DNA from: an uncultured Oscillospiraceae bacterium
Lineage (GTDB): Bacteria; Bacillota; Clostridia; Oscillospirales; Ruminococcaceae
DNA: 64,000 bases
NCBI GenBank assembly: GCA_934466455.1
Contig: CAKSLF010000004.1
Location: forward strand, 62,001 to 126,000
Reading direction: 5' to 3'
Shown: piece after piece, positions 51,646-60,360 of the stretch
How positions within the stretch are numbered: position 1 is the first letter of the stretch
How the letters are laid out: every line of letters begins with the position of its first letter
Translations under genes and position numbers: made by a program
Notes under the pieces: generated by a model
The model's database searches: none
Told to the model about the DNA's origin: nothing
The model's input: the letters and a program-made list of their open reading frames with translations, nothing else

Positions 51646-52359
51646 TTAGCACAGCTCCCGCAAAATCATATCCACAGCCTTTTGCTCAAGAGAAAAATCC
51701 GTTTCACGGTAGTCCTCTCCAAGCACAAGGCGCAAAAGCTCCTTTAGCATAACCGGGTTTCTTGCAAGAACCGGCCCGAGCGTCCATGTAGCAAAGAGGT
51801 TTTTATATCTAAACCCCTCTTTTGCGCCTACTGCGCCTTCTCCGCCGAGATTTTTGCTTACGGAAAAGAGGTTTGGCTCATCTTTGCCGAATTCGACCTT
51901 CTCGCACCGGTAATATGTGCCGAACATTTTATTTTCCGGCGCAAAGGAAGGAACAAGCATGGCGTCGCTTACATACATTCCGTCAAATTCCCGGCAGGTA
52001 AAATCAAAAAGCCCCGCTCCGGAATATGTTTTTCCGTCCAGCATTTCAAAATCCTTTCCGAGAAGCATATTTGCGCTTCCGGTAAAAAGCATCGGAACGC
52101 CGGAATCCGCCGCAGCAATAAAATCCTCCCTGCGGCTTACAAAATCGCCGCTTACCGCAGAAACATTGCGTGGCTTTCCGTGGCAGACAAAAACAATGTC
52201 AAAGGCAGAAAAATCCGCCTTTTCTCCTACTCCCGCCGTACAAAGCTCATAGCCGCAGCCCATTTCCTCAAGGCGGTTTGTAAATGCGGTTACATTCATC
52301 GTGTCGCCGTTAAGCTCCAGAGCCTCATTATATAGATTAAGAATTTTTACGGTTTTCAT
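51646..52359 (-). CDS. GatD-like amidotransferase domain lacking catalytic Cys and His
   Basis: A 237-residue homologue of GatD, the glutaminase half of lipid II isoglutaminyl synthase, in the expected place after murT (4-base overlap). Where GatD has ICGGYQ, with the nucleophile Cys, this protein has TGSANM inside PMLFTGSANMLLGK. Where GatD has TYLHGP, with the catalytic His, it has TWTLGP. The rest of the fold (LNLYNEALELNGD, YKNLFAT, GPVLARNP) is kept. It probably cannot release ammonia from glutamine. Confidence 0.72.
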   Translation of the reverse strand: MKTVKILNLYNEALELNGDTMNVTAFTNRLEEMGCGYELCTAGVGEKADFSAFDIVFVCHGKPRNVSAVSGDFVSRREDFIAAADSGVPMLFTGSANMLLGKDFEMLDGKTYSGAGLFDFTCREFDGMYVSDAMLVPSFAPENKMFGTYYRCEKVEFGKDEPNLFSVSKNLGGEGAVGAKEGFRYKNLFATWTLGPVLARNPVMLKELLRLVLGEDYRETDFSLEQKAVDMILRELC

Positions 52360-53678
52360 AGCTTTTTCAGCTCCTTCATAAGTGCAGCGTCGTTTTCCGC
52401 ATGGAGAAGAGTCATAATGCAGATGTCGCCCCGAGTTTTTTCAAGGCAGTCCTTTATCTGCTGCGGCTTGTCGCAAATAAGAATTTTGCTCATATCCATT
52501 CCGCCGAGCTTCATACGCACCGCAAGGTCATAACGCCTCTGTCCGCAGATTATGATATAATCCGTATTCCGCAGATTTTCGTATGCAACATCGTACATAA
52601 ACAGAACATCCTTGTTATCCGTATGGAACATATTGTCCGCAATAATAACCGCAGTAACCGGTGATTTTTTCTCCGCAACAAACTGCACGCTTTGGTCAAC
52701 GGAGGCGGGGTTCTGCTTCGTCAAAATAAGCTGCGCTTTTCTTCCGAGAACGGTCATTTCCTCATACCGCCCGGTCACGCCTATATCAAAGCTTGCGGCG
52801 GCTTCAAGAACCTTTTCAAGCGGGAGCTTTGCCGCCTCGCAGCAAACTGCGGCAGCCGTAACCGTATTGAACATAAAATATGTTGCGTCAAAGGTAAGCT
52901 TTACGGAAACGCCGTTGACCTTCATAGACGCATTGTCAAAGTCAAGGTCGGTTCCGATATAATCCGGCTTCGGACATTCAAAGCCGCAGCTTTCGCAGCG
53001 GAACTTGCCCACATGATTATAATGATAATATTCATAGGAAAGAGTGTGCATACATTTTGGGCAAACCCTTGCGTCATTTGTGCCGCTTGTACAATGCTCC
53101 GTGGAACGGGCGTTTTTTCCGAGGGCAAACCACACAACGGGGTTTTCTCTCTCCCAGCAGAGCTGTTGGGAAACAGGGTCGTTTGAGTTAAGCACAAGAA
53201 CGGTACCGTCGGTTATACCGAGCCGGATTTTTTCAAGGACGATTTCCGGGCAGCAGTTGCGCATAATTTGGTCCCGCAAAAGGTTTGTTACAACAAGATA
53301 ATCCGGGTGAATTTCTTTTACAAGAAAGCGCAGCCAACGCTCGTCGATTTCAATTACGGAAAAATCCGCCTTTACCCTGCCGCCCATTGTGCAGCCGCAA
53401 AGCAAAGCCGTTGTAACTCCGCCCAGCATATTGGAGCCAAAGCTGTTGTTGATTACGGAAAAACCGTTTTTTCGCAGGATATGGGTTATCATATTGGAGG
53501 TTGTGGTTTTTCCGTTTGTTCCGGTAACGCAGATTATCTTTCCGTCAAATTTAAGCCGGGAAAGCACCTTTGGGCAAATAATTCTTGCAATATCTCCCGG
53601 CTTTGCCGTACCCTTGCCGATAAGCCTGCCTATAAACCAAAGCACCCTGCATACGCATATTGCGATAAAGAATCTCAT
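52356..53678 (-). CDS. murT: MurT-like Mur ligase
   Basis: A 440-residue Mur-ligase relative. GTNGKTTTSNMI (about residue 53) is the ATP loop. A zinc ribbon CPKC...CESC sits near the centre, as in MurT, and the C-terminal DUF1727-like domain has the conserved Asp in MYDVAYE. MurT uses ammonia from GatD to amidate the glutamate of lipid II. ATG 53678 is at good distance from AAAAGGAG; the TTG at 53687 is too near. Confidence 0.82.
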   Translation of the reverse strand: MRFFIAICVCRVLWFIGRLIGKGTAKPGDIARIICPKVLSRLKFDGKIICVTGTNGKTTTSNMITHILRKNGFSVINNSFGSNMLGGVTTALLCGCTMGGRVKADFSVIEIDERWLRFLVKEIHPDYLVVTNLLRDQIMRNCCPEIVLEKIRLGITDGTVLVLNSNDPVSQQLCWERENPVVWFALGKNARSTEHCTSGTNDARVCPKCMHTLSYEYYHYNHVGKFRCESCGFECPKPDYIGTDLDFDNASMKVNGVSVKLTFDATYFMFNTVTAAAVCCEAAKLPLEKVLEAAASFDIGVTGRYEEMTVLGRKAQLILTKQNPASVDQSVQFVAEKKSPVTAVIIADNMFHTDNKDVLFMYDVAYENLRNTDYIIICGQRRYDLAVRMKLGGMDMSKILICDKPQQIKDCLEKTRGDICIMTLLHAENDAALMKELKKL

Positions 53679-53712
53679 CCTTTGCAAAGCTCCTTTTATT
53701 TAATGATAATAT

Positions 53713-53748
53713 GCAAAGCCTTCCCTTTTTCCGGGAAGGCTTTGCACC
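53713..53748. terminator. Terminator between murT and the M24 peptidase
   Basis: GCAAAGCCTTCCC (53713-53725) pairs with GGGAAGGCTTTGC (53733-53745). Confidence 0.75.
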
Positions 53749-53762
53749 GTTTTATAATACAA

Positions 53763-54827
53763 TTAGAGAACGATAAGCTTCTTTTCGCTCTTTGTGATAA
53801 TGTCGCAATCGTTCTCTCTGATTTCAACAATATCCTCTATACGAACGCCGAACTGTCCCTCAAGATAAATACCCGGCTCTACGCTGAGAACCATTCCGGC
53901 TTCGGTCATTGTTTCGCAAAGGGGAGAAAAACGGGGATTTTCGTGAATTTCAAGACCAAGGCTGTGACCAAGACCGTGCCCGAATTTTCCCTCATAGCCT
54001 GCGCCGTAGATTATATCTCTTGCAACAGCGTCGATTTTGTTGCAGGGAACACCCGCTCTTACCGCCTCGCAGGCAGTAGTCTGTGCTTTATAAACAAGGT
54101 CGTATACCTTTTTCTGTTCGTCGGAGATTTTTCCGACGGCGACGGTTCTTGTCATATCGGAGCAATAGCCGTTGTGCGCCGCACCGAAATCCATTGTAAC
54201 AAAGTCGCCTTCTTTAATCTTGTTAAGTCCGGGAACGGCGTGAGGCATGGAGCCGTTTGCTCCGGCAGCAAGAATTGTTTCAAAAGCAAGCCCTGTTGCG
54301 CCGTTTTTAAGCATAAAATAATCCAGCTCAAGCTGAAGATCCTTTTCAACAAGTCCGGGCTTGATTATATCAAGCATATGGAGAAAAGCCTTATCGGTAA
54401 TTGCCTGAGCCGCACGGATCTCCTGCAATTCCTCCGCAGATTTAATGCAGCGTTGTCTAAGAATAATCTCGTTAAGATACGGCTCGTCAAGGATTGTTAC
54501 ATTAAGCGTCCTGCGAAGGCTGAAGAGGCTCTCCACAGTCATATAACCGGATTCGATACCGATGGTTTTTACGCCGTATTCCTCAAAAAGCTCGTTAAGC
54601 TGCTTTGCCATATCGGTCATAAGTATGACCTCGGCGTCGGTAACCTTCTTTTTGCCCGCTTCAACATACCTGCTGTCCAAAAGAAGGACGGCTTTTTTCC
54701 TTGTAACAACAAGTGCGCCTGCGCTGGAAACAAAGCCGGTGTAATAACGGCGGTTTACTTCGGAGGTTATAAGAGCGGCGTCGATATTTTCTGGCAGCTG
54801 CTCTGAAAGTCTTTTAATTCTGTCCAT
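53763..54827 (-). CDS. pepP: M24 family Xaa-Pro aminopeptidase-like peptidase
   Basis: A 354-residue metallopeptidase. The creatinase N-domain occupies about 1-125. The M24 domain has the five metal ligands: D in TMDFGA, D in CSDMTRT, H in GHGLGHSLGLEIHE, E in SVEPGIYL and E in RIEDIV. It removes N-terminal residues preceding Pro. It is 18 bases after the YqeG gene in the same direction. Confidence 0.92.
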   Translation of the reverse strand: MDRIKRLSEQLPENIDAALITSEVNRRYYTGFVSSAGALVVTRKKAVLLLDSRYVEAGKKKVTDAEVILMTDMAKQLNELFEEYGVKTIGIESGYMTVESLFSLRRTLNVTILDEPYLNEIILRQRCIKSAEELQEIRAAQAITDKAFLHMLDIIKPGLVEKDLQLELDYFMLKNGATGLAFETILAAGANGSMPHAVPGLNKIKEGDFVTMDFGAAHNGYCSDMTRTVAVGKISDEQKKVYDLVYKAQTTACEAVRAGVPCNKIDAVARDIIYGAGYEGKFGHGLGHSLGLEIHENPRFSPLCETMTEAGMVLSVEPGIYLEGQFGVRIEDIVEIRENDCDIITKSEKKLIVL

Positions 54828-54845
54828 ATTATTTCCTCTTTTCTT

Positions 54846-55319
54846 TTATTTTACCCATTTTTCAAAATGGCGTTTAAGCTTTATAAATTTGTCGGTTTCG
54901 GGACCTAACGGTTCCGTCAAAAAGACCTTTGCCCCGATAATATTTCCGCCCAAAACATCGGTAAAAATCTGGTCGCCGATAACGGCGGTTTCTCTCGGAG
55001 AAACGCCAAGGCGTTTGCAGGCTTTAAGAAAGCCTTTCGGAAGCGGCTTTGCGCTTTTTTCCACAAAAGGCAACCCAAGCTTTTCCGCAAAGGGCTTTAT
55101 TCTTTCTCTGTTATTATTAGAAATAATAACGGCGGGTATTCCCGCTGCGGCAAGGCTCCTAAGCCAATCAACCGCACCGGGATACGGCTGCTGGGATCCA
55201 TGGAAGGCAAGCGTATTGTCCGCATCCACAAGCACAGCCCTTGCGCCCGATTTTTTTATATCCTCGGGGGTTATCTGCATCACATTCAAAAAGCGGTATT
55301 GCGGCTTTAGGATTTTCAA
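54846..55319 (-). CDS. yqeG: YqeG family HAD IIIA phosphatase
   Basis: A 157-residue HAD phosphatase: VLVDADNTL (motif I; D-x-D), ISNNNRERI (motif II), PLPKGF (Lys of motif III) and AVIGDQIFTDVLGGN (motif IV). TTG 55319 has AAGGGGGCG upstream and gives the family's usual start; an upstream Met at 55382 precedes that site. Function is not settled; sometimes reported near ribosome or shikimate genes. Confidence 0.85.
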   Translation of the reverse strand: MKILKPQYRFLNVMQITPEDIKKSGARAVLVDADNTLAFHGSQQPYPGAVDWLRSLAAAGIPAVIISNNNRERIKPFAEKLGLPFVEKSAKPLPKGFLKACKRLGVSPRETAVIGDQIFTDVLGGNIIGAKVFLTEPLGPETDKFIKLKRHFEKWVK

Positions 55320-55394
55320 ATAAAAAACGCCCCCTTTTCCGGCAAATAGAAAGGCGGACAGCTTTATAAAGCCGTCCGCCATCCCTGTTAATAA

Positions 55395-55568
55395 TTAGTA
55401 CTTTCTCTTACGGGCAGCCTCGGATTTCTTTTTGCGTCTTACCGAAGGCTTCTCATAGCACTCGTGCTTTCTGACTTCTGCCAAAACGCCGGAGCGTGCG
55501 CAAGAACGCTTAAAGCGTCTGAGTGCGCTGTCAAGAGATTCGTTTTCTTTGACATGGATTTCTGCCAT
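55395..55568 (-). CDS. rpsU: 30S ribosomal protein S21
   Basis: A 57-residue S21 ([39 protein letters not shown], and the basic [14 protein letters not shown] tail). GGAGG precedes ATG 55568. Preceded by a near-consensus promoter. Confidence 0.95.
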   Translation of the reverse strand: MAEIHVKENESLDSALRRFKRSCARSGVLAEVRKHECYEKPSVRRKKKSEAARKRKY

Positions 55569-55645
55569 TATCTGTTTCCCTCCTTCGCCAGTGGGCCGGA
55601 GCTAAAGAACAATCCGTTCTTTTGTACAATAAATGTAACAGACTT

Positions 55646-55674
55646 ATTATATACTCCCGCCTCTAAAGTGTCAA
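55646..55674 (-). promoter_or_regulatory. Promoter of rpsU
   Basis: On the minus strand, TTGACA (55674-55669), 17-base spacer, TATAAT (55651-55646). Bases 55675-55860 hold no gene I can support. Confidence 0.88.
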
Positions 55675-55860
55675 GCCCAAAAATCGCAGTGGAAATATTA
55701 AATTTATATTAAATGTGCCCATTTACGACTTTTGTGCCCGCAAAGCCGCATTAAATCAAGCATTGCAAAATCGCCAAAAATTATTTTACTACCGATTTAC
55801 TACTCGCAAATTTGTTTTTAATTTTTAGTTTGCTGCAACTCCTCCATCACATTCCGCTCA

Positions 55861-55900
55861 GCAAAATCCCCTTTGCACTGACCATGCAAAGGGGATTTGC
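55861..55900 (-). terminator. Terminator of surface protein gene 1
   Basis: GCAAAATCCCCTTTGCA (55861-55877) pairs with TGCAAAGGGGATTTGC (55885-55900). Same as 59925-59964. Confidence 0.7.
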
Positions 55901-56296
55901 CTTGCTTTTTTTAAGCATCACATATTTAGGAAGAAGAAGTGATTCTATGAAAAATTCAATCAGCCGTGTTTTTTGAGCACGAGCACCGCCGCTGCGAGCA
56001 CGAGCATTGCGGGTGCAATGCTCATTGCCGGTGCGCCGGTATTCGGGTTCTGTTCGCCCTTTGCGGCGGCTGCTGCGGTGATGTGGATTACGGAGGAGTT
56101 ATCTCTCCTGTCATCACTCTCGTTTTCACGCTCGTTCTTCATTACAATGGCGTATGCCTTTTCATAAATGATGAGTTTTTTGAGGGCTTCATCCGAAACG
56201 AGGTTCTTCTGCTCCGGAGTAAGTGCGTCGTATGCGTCACGAGCCGCCTTGATTGCATCGCCGCTGTCCTTTGTAATAGGAGTGCCGATTGCGTTT
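55861..56296. repeat. Near-identical 3' block, copy 1
   Basis: About 430 bases covering terminator, 3' untranslated region and the last ~110 codons of the surface gene. It closely matches 59925-60360. Homology stops within the coding region near a GATTGCGTT segment. The identical untranslated part shows recent duplication or gene conversion. Confidence 0.8.
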
Positions 56297-59200
56297 ATTT
56301 TTGCTTCAACGGCAGGTGCAGTTCCGTCAAAAACCGGGTATTTAGCTGCCTGAATCCATTCAGAATATCCATAGTAGGTTTTGTACGGGCTTTCGGAGGC
56401 GTTCAGCTTTGCGTTTACAGTACCGTTTGCGAAATCCTCTTCGGAGAACGCCAAGCCGTAGCGTTCCTCGCCGACAACGGTGTTGCCCTCGGCAACACCG
56501 CCGATTGCTCTGTCGGTGCCGCAGGTGGAAACAAAGAAGTTGCTTGCTTCTCCGGATTTTTTGGTGAAGTCATGGAAATAACCCACAATTCCGCCGACAT
56601 AGCTGCCTTTTGCGGAAAGCTTGCCGTAGAAATGAGTTTCGGAAACGGAAACAACGCCTTTTACACCGTAAACATCGCCTTCGTCGACGTTATTTTTGTG
56701 TCCGCCTTCTTCACCGATGATGCCACCGACTCTGTCGTTGCCTATGATTTCGGCATCAACATAGCAATTATGTATCTGTACCATAGGCGTGCCGCTTGCG
56801 CCGCTGTAACCGCTTCCTACAATTCCGCCTGCGCCGTCACCGCTTGCTATTACCTTGCCAAAGAAGGCATTATTTATAAAATCGCATGAACCCATTGATT
56901 GACCCTTCATACCAACAAAACCGCCAACATGGTTTCCGCCGTAAACGGTTGCATAGCTCACGCAATTTTTTATGGTTCCGTTAAACGAACCTGCGAAAGA
57001 GCCAATGCAATCCTTGTGATTCAACTTTCCTACATATTCATACTCGAACTCGCTGTCATTAACTTCTCCCCAAGTACCGTCATCCCCGATTACAACACCC
57101 TTTTCAACCACGCAATTTGTAATATTAACTGCATTTGCTCCGGAGGCATAGCCGCTGATAAAGCCGGACATTAAAATTTTAGTGCCGGATTTTATAGTGA
57201 CATTTTCAATATCTATGGTAATAGTTTTTTCTGACACTTGTCCGTTATATTCAGCATCTGCACCATAGTCCACTATATACTTTTCTACAAGGCCATTGCT
57301 TCGAATGTGGCTACCTTTTATATTAAGATTCTTTACAGTTGCATTACGGACATATTTAAGTAGGCACTTTCCGTTGTCGGCAATCGTAAGGGTATATCCG
57401 TGCCCATCAATTATACCTGCAAACGGCAAAAGTCCAAGACCTCTGTCCTTTTCACTTGCACCTTCCTCAAGACCGCCGATAGGTTGCCAATCAGCGGAAA
57501 GTGAAATATCGTTAGCAAACGCAATAGTCTGTCCGGCAAAATCATATGCCGTTCCGTTTTTGCCTTCTACCATAGCTTTTACATACTCAAGCTCCTGCTG
57601 ATTATGAACAAGGAACGGATCTGCGGCAGAGCCGGAGCCTTCCAGTCCGGTAACAAGTCCGCCGATTTCGCTAAATGTAATGGCAATAGGCTCCGAAGTG
57701 CCCGTCGCATCCTCAAATCCCTCTTTGGAAAAAGTTATAACTGCATAATAATACCAAGTGCCCTTTACGGATTGCGGGGAAAGCATTTTGTGGTACATTC
57801 TATAATAGCCTTCTTTTGCCTTCGGAGAACCGATTTCTGCAACAAGCTCGCCGCCGGTGGATTCGTTCTTATCCGTCCTGTAAATTGCGACCTTTACTTC
57901 TTTATATATGTTATGACCTTCAAATGTATCGTTTTCGCTGTTATCGGAACTTTTGTCCGCCACGCCAACCACCAGCCATGGGCGGCCGTTTTCATAAAAA
58001 GAATATCCGTTGTTGCTTATGATATAGCTTTTCGGTGCGGTAAGATATGTAAGCTTTACCTCATATATGGCTTTTTCAGAGGTAACCATATACGGAATTC
58101 CGTCTACGGTATTTGTCACTATGCAATAATAGGCAGTTTTTCCGGCGTATTTAGTCGGAGGCATATATGTTGCTTCCGTAGCACCTTCAATTTTTCTATC
58201 TATAACATTAGAAGCATTAGCTCTTGCTGAATACCACTGGTAGCTAAGCGTTCCATTTCCTTCTGCTGTTACTGCAACGGTAAGCGGCGTTTCATCGGTC
58301 TTTTCGACCACGGTATTTTTCGGTTGCTCTGTGATAACCGGGGTGTAATCTTTACTGCTTACATATATATTATACGTGGTTTCGGATTTTACTTCGCCGC
58401 TGTCATGTTTTATTGTCACAGGCAGCTTTGCGGAGCTTTCTCCCGTGCGGTACTGTGCAAGGTCTATTTCAGTATCCTTGCCGCCGGTAATTTCGTTTTC
58501 GCCCACATATATTTTAGCTCCGGCAGAAGCAGTAATATTAAGCGTTAAGCTGTTTTCGGTCGTGATAACATAGTAATCACGCACATAGGGTTCATTTGTA
58601 AAGTCCGGAGTCGGAGAAACCGCCAAGCTGTTCCCGCCCGCAGACAACTGCATTGTCTTTATTGAGGCTTGACGGGTCAAATTAAACTCGTAGACATCGG
58701 AATATTCAAAAGCCGTTTTCGCAGAATTAACCAATCCCACTACGATGGTCATTTTGCTTACTTTTCCGACTTTGATGTCTTTCATGTACATCATTGCCAT
58801 AACTCTTGTTGCCGCTTCTTTAAGCTTTACAGGCTTTGCGGTTTTAAGAACACCATTAAAGTACACCTGATAGTAAAGATCGTCCGAACCGCCAACATAA
58901 CTGCTCGGTATAGCTATTCCAAAATACACCGAAGATGGACCAAATGCTCCCGGTATTTCCGGCAAAACCACATCGTAGCTTGTAACATTTTTATCAAAGG
59001 TAAAGCCCTGAATACGCTCAAGCTTATCACCCTGCGATTTTTGCACAGAAACAGGGAAATATATTTCTTCAACAAAGCCGTTTGTTGCGCTCGGTGCGGG
59101 AACTGCCGCTCCGGCTGCCGCGGGTGCTCTGAGCACCGGGGCTTCGTTTTCCTCAGCCGCGGGTTCCTCGGCGGGTTCCTCCGCAGGTGCGGCGGACTGT

Positions 59201-59409
59201 GCGGGCTCTGCCGGCTGTTCTTCCGTAGGCTGCTCGGGTTCTTCGGTCGGCTGCTCTTCGACAGGTTCGGGCAGAGGTTCTTCCTGCTGCTCTTCCTGCG
59301 CTTCAACCTGCTGAAGCTCAATCGGGTTAACTTCGTCCGCCAGTGCCGAAATCGGGCAAAGGCTCACGACCATCATCACTGCCAAAAGCAGCGACAATAT
59401 CTTCTTCAT
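55960..59409 (-). CDS. Sortase-anchored surface protein with Ig-like and GLUG-like repeats
   Basis: A 1149-residue surface protein under a cobalamin riboswitch. Signal peptide (1-24, ending ALADE), a Pro/Glu/Ala-rich spacer (25-100), a beta-sandwich, a cadherin-like domain (about 245-360), an Ig-like domain (about 360-455, YQWY then YYCIVTN), a further beta domain, a GLUG-like beta-helix region (about 600-1010, repeated VGGFVG, AGGIVG, VGGIIGEE), one FIVAR-like helical unit and a C-terminal NPNTG motif, hydrophobic helix and KKHG tail. AAAGGAG precedes the ATG. Probably a corrinoid-related binding protein; inferred. Confidence 0.78.
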   Translation of the reverse strand: MKKILSLLLAVMMVVSLCPISALADEVNPIELQQVEAQEEQQEEPLPEPVEEQPTEEPEQPTEEQPAEPAQSAAPAEEPAEEPAAEENEAPVLRAPAAAGAAVPAPSATNGFVEEIYFPVSVQKSQGDKLERIQGFTFDKNVTSYDVVLPEIPGAFGPSSVYFGIAIPSSYVGGSDDLYYQVYFNGVLKTAKPVKLKEAATRVMAMMYMKDIKVGKVSKMTIVVGLVNSAKTAFEYSDVYEFNLTRQASIKTMQLSAGGNSLAVSPTPDFTNEPYVRDYYVITTENSLTLNITASAGAKIYVGENEITGGKDTEIDLAQYRTGESSAKLPVTIKHDSGEVKSETTYNIYVSSKDYTPVITEQPKNTVVEKTDETPLTVAVTAEGNGTLSYQWYSARANASNVIDRKIEGATEATYMPPTKYAGKTAYYCIVTNTVDGIPYMVTSEKAIYEVKLTYLTAPKSYIISNNGYSFYENGRPWLVVGVADKSSDNSENDTFEGHNIYKEVKVAIYRTDKNESTGGELVAEIGSPKAKEGYYRMYHKMLSPQSVKGTWYYYAVITFSKEGFEDATGTSEPIAITFSEIGGLVTGLEGSGSAADPFLVHNQQELEYVKAMVEGKNGTAYDFAGQTIAFANDISLSADWQPIGGLEEGASEKDRGLGLLPFAGIIDGHGYTLTIADNGKCLLKYVRNATVKNLNIKGSHIRSNGLVEKYIVDYGADAEYNGQVSEKTITIDIENVTIKSGTKILMSGFISGYASGANAVNITNCVVEKGVVIGDDGTWGEVNDSEFEYEYVGKLNHKDCIGSFAGSFNGTIKNCVSYATVYGGNHVGGFVGMKGQSMGSCDFINNAFFGKVIASGDGAGGIVGSGYSGASGTPMVQIHNCYVDAEIIGNDRVGGIIGEEGGHKNNVDEGDVYGVKGVVSVSETHFYGKLSAKGSYVGGIVGYFHDFTKKSGEASNFFVSTCGTDRAIGGVAEGNTVVGEERYGLAFSEEDFANGTVNAKLNASESPYKTYYGYSEWIQAAKYPVFDGTAPAVEAKINAIGTPITKDSGDAIKAARDAYDALTPEQKNLVSDEALKKLIIYEKAYAIVMKNERENESDDRRDNSSVIHITAAAAAKGEQNPNTGAPAMSIAPAMLVLAAAVLVLKKHG

Positions 59410-59549
59410 TGTTTACACTTCTCCTTTCGGAAAATTTTTTATTACAATCGGTCTTGCGACCGTGATTGCCTGTTTTCCGCCGCTCAAGACTTATCATTCT
59501 TTACGGAGTAAAGAATGGCGCAGTACTGCGCCGCCGGTTTCCGCAATAA

Positions 59550-59583
59550 AAAAGCACCAAAGTTTTGAAAAAACTTTGGTGCA
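59550..59583 (-). terminator. Riboswitch terminator (expression platform)
   Basis: GCACCAAAG...CTTTGGTGC with a T-run on the minus strand lies between the cobalamin aptamer and the surface gene start. B12 binding would favour this hairpin and stop transcription. Confidence 0.8.
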
Positions 59584-59642
59584 AACGTTTTTATGCACTG
59601 CATACTGCTCCTTTGGGAAAGCCAAAAGCGGAGATTGGAACC

Positions 59643-59846
59643 GAATATCCTGACTTTGTGCTCTGCGGTTATCTGCCGCACGGTTGCTTTCGCCTTCCCC
59701 GCTTTTTTGCGAGTGGCTGCGCCTTTGCGCCGAAAGCTTCCTTTCCCACATTCACAGTGCCGTTTCTGCGTCGGGGATTTCCACCCCGTTCCTCTGTACT
59801 TTGCGCAAAAAAGCGCAAAGCCGTGTTCCGAAATATGCCGATATTC
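59643..59846 (-). promoter_or_regulatory. Cobalamin (B12) riboswitch aptamer
   Basis: Read on the minus strand. P1 is GAATATC (59846-59840) with GATATTC (59649-59643). Inside: GGGGTGGAAATCCCC, GGCACTGTGAATG, GCCACTCGC, GGGGAAGGCGAAAGC and the B12-box AAGTCAGGATA just before P1's 3' strand. These are the conserved blocks in the right order. A terminator follows, so it acts at transcription. It controls the gene at 55960-59409. Confidence 0.9.
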
Positions 59847-59877
59847 TATTTTAAGTGACCTTTTTTACTGTTAAATA

Positions 59878-59906
59878 ATTATGAACCATTTATTAAGATT
59901 TGTCAA
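59878..59906 (-). promoter_or_regulatory. Promoter of the riboswitch-surface protein transcript
   Basis: On the minus strand, TTGACA (59906-59901), 17-base spacer, CATAAT (59883-59878), about 25 bases before P1 of the aptamer. Confidence 0.8.
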
Positions 59907-59924
59907 TACTTTTGCCCAAAAACG

Positions 59925-59964
59925 GCAAAATCCCCTTTGCACTGACCATGCAAAGGGGATTTGC
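59925..59964 (-). terminator. Terminator of surface protein gene 2
   Basis: GCAAAATCCCCTTTGCA (59925-59941) pairs with TGCAAAGGGGATTTGC (59949-59964), identical to the hairpin at 55861-55900. Confidence 0.7.
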
Positions 59965-60360
59965 CTTGCTTTTTTTAAGCATCACATATTTAGGAAGAAG
60001 AAGTGATTCTATGAAAAATTCAATCAGCCGTGTTTTTTGAGCACGAGCACCGCCGCTGCGAGCACGAGCATTGCGGGCGCAATGCTCATTGCCGGTGCGC
60101 CGGTATGGGGGTTCTGTTCGCCCTTTGCGGCGGCTGCTGCGGTAATGTGGATTACGGAGGAGTTATCTCTCCTGTCATCACGGTCGTTTTCGTGCTCGTT
60201 CTTCATTACAATGGCATATGCCTTTTCGTAAATGATGAGCTTTTTGAGGGCTTCCTCGGAAACAAAGTCCTTCTGCTCCGGAGTAAGTGCCTCATATGCG
60301 GTTCTTGCTGCATCGATTGCAGCCTTGCTGTCCTTTGTAATCGGAGTTGTGATTGCGTTA
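59925..60360. repeat. Near-identical 3' block, copy 2
   Basis: Matches 55861-56296: terminator, 3' untranslated region and the C-terminal coding block ending in the sorting signal. Confidence 0.8.

Noticed and set aside
53268..54806. A 512-codon frame antisense to murT and the M24 peptidase
   Set aside because: Spans two well-supported genes and resembles no protein family.
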